The position numbers and the translations under genes were made by a program. 64,000 bases of DNA from Amphimedon queenslandica. Lineage: Eukaryota > Porifera > Demospongiae > Haplosclerida > Niphatidae. Below, one piece after another: positions 57,907 to 64,000 of this stretch. Numbering within the stretch: position 1 is the stretch's first letter; the number at the start of each line of letters is the position of its first letter. The notes beneath the pieces are model-generated. The model saw only the letters and a list, made by a program, of their open reading frames with translations. It was not told the origin of the DNA and did not search any database. The stretch spans positions 222,541 through 286,540 of the forward strand of contig NW_003546286.1 of the NCBI RefSeq assembly GCF_000090795.2, given 5' to 3'.

Positions 57907-58454
57907 ACTGATCTGATCCGAGGTGCTTAGCTATGCTTGGCTAATAGCTATGAATTTCTGAAAATAGGCGTGTTAAACACACCTTTTAAGGAATTTTTTA
58001 CTTTTTTATTCATTGCGGCCCTTTCATAACCATATCTTCATCACAGTTTCAAATTTCAAACCTTTAACTTGTAAGTAATCATTGATATTTTAGAGCTTGA
58101 TTATTTTTAATGTACACTCTAGACCAGCTAGATTTTAGTGATCCAGATCCACCCATTCAGACTTGACTATAAATCTAGTTTGAGCGTATCTATGGTTTGA
58201 GGCATAGATTAGTCTCGCAGGTAGCGAAGGGTCGTGGCGAGACTAGGCATAGATCTGTAAATTTATGATTGCCAAAGCTCCTGTTGTACTTGTAATTATT
58301 TACAGCATTAGATCTAAGTGCCATTGAATTAGTTTAGATATAATTTTCTGATTTATATAACAAGTGGAATTTGGCATGTGTTGAAACTGAAACTAGATCT
58401 TATATTTTTATCAGATGATAGCTGGCTTATTTATGTTAATTTTTTATTCAGGTG
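57907..58454. promoter_or_regulatory. Divergent upstream region, lipase copy 2 and beta-helix gene
   Basis: About 550 bp, AT-rich. A CAG directly before GTGATG at 58452 looks like a splice acceptor, suggesting a 5' UTR exon and intron here for the beta-helix gene. No other gene seen. Confidence 0.4.
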
Positions 58455-61400
58455 ATGGCTTTCTGTATTAGGATTTTAATCCTGGTATTATTTATCACTT
58501 CCTCATTGGCAGCCGAAGAAGAGTATGTCATATGTGTGGATCTGCATGAAGGTGGTCATGATTCAGAATGTGATTCGGTTTTTACTAATTTGTCAATGGC
58601 TTTTGATAAATATCGCCTCTCTAACAATACCAGGTTCGTAATTTATCCTGGGACTTACAACTTGCCAGTGATTGCATTTATTCGTGTATCGGACGTGATG
58701 ATTGAAGGAAGGATGGGCGAGGTAGTTTTTGATTGCCATGAACAAGGAGGGTTATTGTTTCAAGCTTGCAATAATGTTTCACTAATAAACATATCTTTTC
58801 AAGAGTGTGGTGCAAAATTATCTGAACCCCCAACAGCAAATGAGCCACTGAATGCTACTTTACAATTTTTTCAGTGTTTTGACGTATCTCTGATATCGGT
58901 TAATATATTCAATAGTGTGGGCTTGTCTGTATTCTTCGATGGTGCTTTAGGTATCAACAATATTGCCTCCTCAAATTTTTCAGGCAATACTTTTGGTATG
59001 GTATTCATTCTGCAATCTATAACAGGGTCTACTACTATCATAGAAGGCACCGTCTTCGAATTTACTAAAGGGAATAGCGACATTACCAAGCATATATTTT
59101 TATTTTCTAATGAAAGTCATTACGATATTGGTGGAGGACTTATGATTAGCATCGAAAATGATGCAGAAAATAATAGTTTCATAATACGTGACTGCCAGTT
59201 TAATTACAATAGAGGCATTTATGGTGGAGGCATGTTCGTCAGTATAACTAGCAATGCTACAAACAATTTGATTGATGTTAGCAATACAACTTTTTTCCAA
59301 AACAATGCTATTCAAGGAGGTGGTGGAGTCAGGCTGCAAGTCTCATACAAAGATGATGCAATTCCTCAAAGGAATAACATAACTATAGTCAAATCTCATT
59401 TCATTTATAATAATGCCACTTTTGGAGGAGGTTTGTCACTCATTGCAGACCACGGTAGCAATCAGTTTATATTTTTTGAGTCTCGGTGGATTTCTAATAT
59501 TGCCAATACTGGTAGTGCTATTACCATGTCATCATGGGTTCTTGCCTTATTTAATACGCTAGTTATTCCTCAACCACACTTTACCTCATGTACATTTTAC
59601 AACAACACGAAGCTTAAAACAGAATTGCTTGGAAAAAGTATTCACTCTACAGGAGGCACTTTTTATATTGAGTCTGTTTCTGTTCATTTTAAACAAATTA
59701 ACTTCACTAATAATGTTGGGACAGCAGTATACGCAATTAATGGCAAGGTGAACTTTGAAAAAGATTCTATTGGTGTATTTGTTTCCAATTCAGGTAATGA
59801 TGGTGGAGCCTTATCATTGATTGGTGACTCTGTACTCATTTTAGCACGAAATGTTACGCTTAATTTTACTGGTAATAATGCTACTGGTTATGGCAGTGCA
59901 ATTTATGCCTTTATTACTAGACAATATAAAGACTCTATGTTTTTTGATTGCTTTGTTCGATACAGGAATAAGATGGTTTCACCTAATAAATGGAATGTGA
60001 CAATTATTTTCAGAGAAAACAGCAATAAAATAAATGACACCATATTTTCAACGGATATTAACTTTTGTAAGTATCATAAAAATTCTTTGCTTTTTTGTAA
60101 CCCTCAATGGAATTTTGGGCCTAACACTGAGTGCAAACAAGAAGTGAAGACACTGCCAGCCTTGATTAAATTTAAATCATCTTACGACAAAGTAGCCACA
60201 CCTCCTGGTAATGTCACACTGATGAATCTCAATGCTACTGATGATAACAACAACATTGTAAACTCATACTTTGTCATAGCACAGAATACATCACAAACTA
60301 AAGTTGCCGACTATTTTCAGTATGTATCAGATGACCACATTAAGCTACAAGTATTATCAGGATCATCTTTTTCAAATGCCAGCAGCAATCTAACTGATAC
60401 TGTTGAGCTACGAACAACATTTCCTCGTGTATTAGAAATACGAGTACCAGTCATAGCCCTGCCATGTCCTCCAGGATTTTTCTTAAGTCCATTTTCTGGT
60501 CTTTGTGAATGCAGTCAAAGTAGTTTTGGTGGAGGCATCATTCATTGTCTAAATAATTTTACAGCACTGATTAGAACAAGGCATTGGATTGGATATTCTA
60601 ATTATACTGATTCTGTAGTTGTTGGTCGCTGTCGGTTTTGTGCTGCTCGTATAACCAATTCTATTAATGGATTTATTACGTTGCCGTCATCATTTGAACA
60701 AGTAAATGATGTACTTTGTGGTGGCGATAAGCAAGGTGTTCTTTGTACAAAATGTCAAAATGCTTCATTTGCTCTTAATATTCTTAATTTTGAATGCCTT
60801 GACTGTAGTGCTAAAACTTATCGTTATACTTGGATATATGTAATACTGACACAACTCCTTCCTGTTGTCTTATTATTTTTAATTCTACTGTTGACTAATT
60901 TCCATCTTGCCTCAGGTAATCTAAATGGTGCTATATTCTTTGCACAGACTATTACTACTTCACTGGATATCAGTGGAAATGGAGACATCCCTATTAATAG
61001 TATAACAAAATCAGATACAAACACCAAGATACTCCTGACAGCGTACAGTGTGCTTTACAGTATATGGAACTTGGACTTTATTGAGCCTATCAAATATTGC
61101 TTGGCACCAAATTTATCTATAAACACAATATTTGTTTGGGAGTATGCTGTTGCAGTTCTTCCATTGATTTTTGTTGGAATAATTTATGTATATTTCCTTC
61201 TTGATAACAGGATAAACTTCAAGTGTCGCTTGAAAGTTAATGCTTGTATTAGGTTTTATGAGTTTTGGAAGTCAAAAGTGGAACAAAAGGAAGCTTTAAG
61301 GAACATTCTCTCCTCATGCATTATTCTTGCTTATACACGCTGTACATTGAACACCTTATACATTCTCAATCCAACATATTTAAGAGATAATAGTGGTCAT

Positions 61401-62120
61401 GCTGTAACTACGGTCCCTTATTTTGATGGGTCTACTAAATATGGACAAGGCCATCACATCACATATATGATAATTGCTTTGATCATTCTTGTTGGTTTTC
61501 TATTGCCAGTACCTGCATTGCTTCTTTTCCATCGACATAATCCAGATGTAGAAAAAGGACAGCCATTTTTTAATGTTCTTCTTGCTTCATTTCAGCAAGA
61601 TTTCAAATCACCTGACAGAGAAAGTATTGGACCAAATAAAACTGCTGTGGTTAAATGGCTTTATAATAAATGGATTTATGACAAACGTTGGGTTCCAGGA
61701 CTCTATTTCCTTTTAAGAGTAGCTCTTTCTGTTGCATTTGTTTTGTCTCCTAACTTTTTGATGCAGGCAATTATACAGCAATTACTAGCTGTACTCATGG
61801 CAGCAGTTTTCTTGCTTTTACGACCATACAAGTTAGACAAGCACAACAGTATTGATGGTTTCATATTTTTGCTGATCATAATAATCAACAGCATCTCAAT
61901 ATACCAGTATGCTCTTTCAATGGCTATGGAGGATCTCTCACTCACTGCTTTTATTATCCAGTACATTCTTGTTTACATCCCAATGGTCTGGATTGCATTC
62001 TACATCTTGAAAAAAATCAAAAGTTCCTGCAAAAAAAGAGGAGAAGGGTCAAAATATATACCAATAGTATCAAAAGCCTCAATTAGATCCAAATCTAAAT
62101 ATCTTTCAACAGCAATATGA
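58455..62120 (+). CDS. Large beta-helix ectodomain protein with multi-TM C-terminus
   Basis: Intronless coding frame of 1221 residues; start set at the ATG 58455. A signal peptide (MAFCIRILILVLFITSSLAA) leads into a ~640-residue ectodomain rich in Asn (many NxT/S sites) with recurring N-N-x-G-G-G turns (NRGIYGGGMFV, NNAIQGGGGVRL, NNATFGGGLSL, NNATGYGSAIY), typical of right-handed parallel beta-helices. A Cys-rich segment follows (CPPGFFLSPFSGLCEC, then VLCTKCQ, FECLDCS). From about residue 795 there are about seven or eight hydrophobic helices (VILTQLLPVVLLFLILLL, YAVAVLPLIFVGIIYVYFLL, MIIALIILVGFLLPVP, FIFLLIIIINSISIY and others) and a basic tail. I do not recognise a named family; its layout resembles adhesion-type receptors but the helices do not show known GPCR motifs. 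Confidence 0.85.
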   Translation: MAFCIRILILVLFITSSLAAEEEYVICVDLHEGGHDSECDSVFTNLSMAFDKYRLSNNTRFVIYPGTYNLPVIAFIRVSDVMIEGRMGEVVFDCHEQGGLLFQACNNVSLINISFQECGAKLSEPPTANEPLNATLQFFQCFDVSLISVNIFNSVGLSVFFDGALGINNIASSNFSGNTFGMVFILQSITGSTTIIEGTVFEFTKGNSDITKHIFLFSNESHYDIGGGLMISIENDAENNSFIIRDCQFNYNRGIYGGGMFVSITSNATNNLIDVSNTTFFQNNAIQGGGGVRLQVSYKDDAIPQRNNITIVKSHFIYNNATFGGGLSLIADHGSNQFIFFESRWISNIANTGSAITMSSWVLALFNTLVIPQPHFTSCTFYNNTKLKTELLGKSIHSTGGTFYIESVSVHFKQINFTNNVGTAVYAINGKVNFEKDSIGVFVSNSGNDGGALSLIGDSVLILARNVTLNFTGNNATGYGSAIYAFITRQYKDSMFFDCFVRYRNKMVSPNKWNVTIIFRENSNKINDTIFSTDINFCKYHKNSLLFCNPQWNFGPNTECKQEVKTLPALIKFKSSYDKVATPPGNVTLMNLNATDDNNNIVNSYFVIAQNTSQTKVADYFQYVSDDHIKLQVLSGSSFSNASSNLTDTVELRTTFPRVLEIRVPVIALPCPPGFFLSPFSGLCECSQSSFGGGIIHCLNNFTALIRTRHWIGYSNYTDSVVVGRCRFCAARITNSINGFITLPSSFEQVNDVLCGGDKQGVLCTKCQNASFALNILNFECLDCSAKTYRYTWIYVILTQLLPVVLLFLILLLTNFHLASGNLNGAIFFAQTITTSLDISGNGDIPINSITKSDTNTKILLTAYSVLYSIWNLDFIEPIKYCLAPNLSINTIFVWEYAVAVLPLIFVGIIYVYFLLDNRINFKCRLKVNACIRFYEFWKSKVEQKEALRNILSSCIILAYTRCTLNTLYILNPTYLRDNSGHAVTTVPYFDGSTKYGQGHHITYMIIALIILVGFLLPVPALLLFHRHNPDVEKGQPFFNVLLASFQQDFKSPDRESIGPNKTAVVKWLYNKWIYDKRWVPGLYFLLRVALSVAFVLSPNFLMQAIIQQLLAVLMAAVFLLLRPYKLDKHNSIDGFIFLLIIIINSISIYQYALSMAMEDLSLTAFIIQYILVYIPMVWIAFYILKKIKSSCKKRGEGSKYIPIVSKASIRSKSKYLSTAI

Positions 62121-62154
62121 TGTGTAATGTAGTAACTTTTTAACAACAATGACT

Positions 62155-62227
62155 CTGTGTGTGCGCGTGTGTGTGTGTGTGTGTGCGTGTGTGTGTGTGT
62201 GTGTGTGTGCGTGTGCGTGTGTGTGTG
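62155..62227. repeat. (GT)n microsatellite
   Basis: TGTGTGTGCG-type dinucleotide run just after the beta-helix gene stop, within the 167-bp spacer before AMFR. Confidence 0.95.
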
Positions 62228-62287
62228 ATTAATTTTAACATTAATTATTTATAACTATTGTGGGTGTGGTTTGTTATTCAATTAACA

Positions 62288-64000
62288 ATGGACACCCTAC
62301 CACTACCCAGTCTTCAGATGTACACAGTGTTTAGTGGGCTAGGACTCTTTTATGCAGTGGCGTATGTCCTCACAGCATCAGACAGCAACTTTGTAAATGC
62401 CTTGTGGGATGATGCGTGGTGTGCTACGGTGAGTTAATGGGAGTTTAGAGTCATCTTTTATTGATTGATTATTAATTGTTTTGTGTAGGCTGTTGTTAAT
62501 TTTGTATGTTGCCTGTTCTTCCAGTTAATGAGTTTTCTACATAAATCAGTTTTTGGAACTCTTCGTAGCACAGAGAAGAGAGTAAGTAGTTTATTTGTAC
62601 ATGTACATGCATTTATGTGTACATGTACACGTACATGTATATAATATTTTAGCAATAATAAAAAGAGATTTCCACGCATTTGTCTATGCATGTACACAAT
62701 GGTGTGTAATCTCAATGATTCTATTCTTTTTCTTGTGTAGCATTTGCAGGACAAATTTTGGAATTTCGTATTTTACAAGTTCATATTCATTTTTGGAGTC
62801 CTCAACATTCAAGAGATACGTGAGATGCTAGTTTGGTGCTCCTGGTTTGCTCTGATCGGCTGCTTTTTATTAACCTCTCAACTTTGCAAGGACCGCTTTC
62901 TTTACGTGAGCTAATAATTCCAAGCATTTCACTACTATAATATAATTGAGCAAATCAATCGTATGAGTAAATGAATGGATGCCAATTACTAGTCTCGTTG
63001 CCCTACCGCTTTGCTTTTTATAAATGATTGTTTTTTTGTTCTTTTTTGTAGTTATCATTTTCTCCTTCTACTCCATCTTCGTCCCATGCTAAGATGATAA
63101 TGTTCCTTTCTTGTATATTAGTCTCATGTGCTGGTCTCTTCATGGTCTGTGCCATCATTGGCTGGCAGTTTGGCTTTAATTACTTTGCTTTCGTATTCTC
63201 TGAAGTATAACAATATTGAAACTGCATTACGTTAATACACTGCTAATTTTTGTCTTTTTCTGAGCTTAACTAATAACTTTGCTGTATCATATTTAACTAT
63301 TGCTTTATTTGCCTGTTTGTAGATATATGTCTTGTTCACGTTGACTCTACTAACACTCATTAGGTAAGCCACTATGTCTCCCATCAAAATCTACTCCTTA
63401 TGCATCCATTCCTTTTGTAAATTTCTTTTACATGCTTTTCAATTTCTTTTAACAGGCAAATCATTCACCTTTGGGACATGCATCATGAAGGATTGTGGGA
63501 GAACAGGAATGTCTATACTTATTATGCAGAGTTTGTGTTGGAAATCAGTTCTCTTTCTGTCCAGTTTTTTCATCATCTACACATGCTGGTTAGTATGAAC
63601 ATTTTGCATGTATAGTGCTTCCTGGTGCAGTGTTAGTTATTGGCCATACCAAATTTGAAGCAACTTTAGAATTTGGAATCAACTCAAACTTTCTACATAC
63701 CATAAGAACATGCATACATGCATTAGAAAAAATGATAAAAAATTGATTTTTAGCCATTTTTACAAAATACCCTGTACTGATTTACGGTAGGGTTTTTTTC
63801 AGACTTGGCATGATTATTTTTTTAAATGGCCATAACTCGAAAAATTTAAGTCAGAATCAGCTCAAACTTTCTACATAGCATAAGTACATCAGTATGTATC
63901 AGAAAATGTAATAAAAATGGGGGGTGATTTTGGAGCCATTTTTTACAAAAAAACCATGGGCTATAGTACAGGGTATTTTTCAGATTTTTGCATATTTTTA
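62288..64000 (+). CDS. AMFR: AMFR/gp78 ER ubiquitin ligase, 3' end outside the window
   Basis: Six exons are visible (62288-62428, 62489-62581, 62741-62905, 63052-63204, 63323-63363, 63456-63588), all in phase, about 208 residues. They encode the N-terminal multi-TM part of AMFR: LPSLQMYTVFSGLGLFY, then KRHLQDKFWNFVFYKFIFIF, QLCKDRFLYLSFSPSTPSSS, and IIHLWDMHHEGLWENRNVYT. All track human AMFR closely; the DKFWNFxFYKFIFIFGVLN block is diagnostic. In animals AMFR is an E3 of ER-associated degradation that works with UBE2G2 and p97. The RING, CUE, G2BR and VIM parts must lie in exons beyond 64000. The start ATG at 62288 matches the expected N-terminus. Confidence 0.94.
63640..64000. repeat. Subfamily B then A repeats in an AMFR intron
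   Basis: A diverged B unit (TTGGAATCAACTCAAACTTT) is followed by A units in reverse orientation (AGAATCAGCTCAAACTTTCT, GGGGGTGATTTTGGAGCC, CCATGGGCTATAGTACAGGG), continuing past the window end. Confidence 0.85.

Noticed and set aside
58452-58454. GTG as the start codon of the beta-helix gene
   Set aside because: Nuclear eukaryotic genes start at ATG; the next codon (58455) is ATG and CAG|GTG looks like a splice acceptor.

Overview
The window looks like nuclear DNA of an early-branching animal, most likely a demosponge (Amphimedon-like). This is inferred from AT-rich sequence, very short GT-AG introns (often 50-100 bp), tightly packed and nested genes, and animal-specific families (DNMT1, a ROR/MuSK-type receptor kinase, a giant cadherin, TRPA, AMFR, a Frizzled-CRD protein) beside sponge-type Death-domain and beta-helix/multi-TM proteins. 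Gene models were made by hand from splice sites, reading phase and remembered family sequences. No database was searched.

Left part (1-13.3 kb): the C-terminal three quarters or more of DNMT1 runs on + (59-10764) with RFTS, CXXC, two BAH domains and the catalytic domain. A Death-domain/coiled-coil gene lies antisense in the intron between the two BAH regions. An intronless isoaspartyl peptidase/asparaginase (ASRGL1) follows on +, then a two-exon gene on - with a possible GIY-YIG-like domain.

Centre-left (13.5-25.9 kb): the most unusual locus. A 31-exon gene on - (22013 to 13553) reads in unbroken phase for 1208 codons. It encodes a Ufd2/UBE4 E4 core whose C-terminal U-box is absent, with a BIRC6-type E2 (UBC) domain, active-site Cys present, in its place: an E4-E2 fusion. 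A Frizzled-CRD, probably GPI-anchored gene is nested antisense in its intron 2. Just upstream are NOP10 (-) and LYRM4/ISD11 (+), sharing a 73-bp divergent promoter.

Centre (26-49.4 kb): a receptor tyrosine kinase with the order Ig-FN3-Ig-Fz-Kringle-Fz-Kringle-TM-kinase, converging on a giant cadherin (about 23 EC repeats, one TM segment, short acidic tail) that occupies nearly 18 kb of the - strand.

Right (49.9-64 kb): ATP synthase subunit f (-) head to head with an intronless TRPA-like channel (+), two tandem phospholipase B1-like GDSL lipase genes (-), an intronless beta-helix/multi-TM protein (+), and the N-terminal membrane part of the ER ubiquitin ligase AMFR/gp78 (+), cut by the window end.

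Almost all large introns carry copies of one AT-rich repeat superfamily with two subfamilies sharing a common layout; DNMT1 has about seven copies in tandem. A 12-bp-type minisatellite runs into a 470-bp assembly gap in a cadherin intron, and a fold-back repeat surrounds a 10-bp gap in LYRM4 intron 2.
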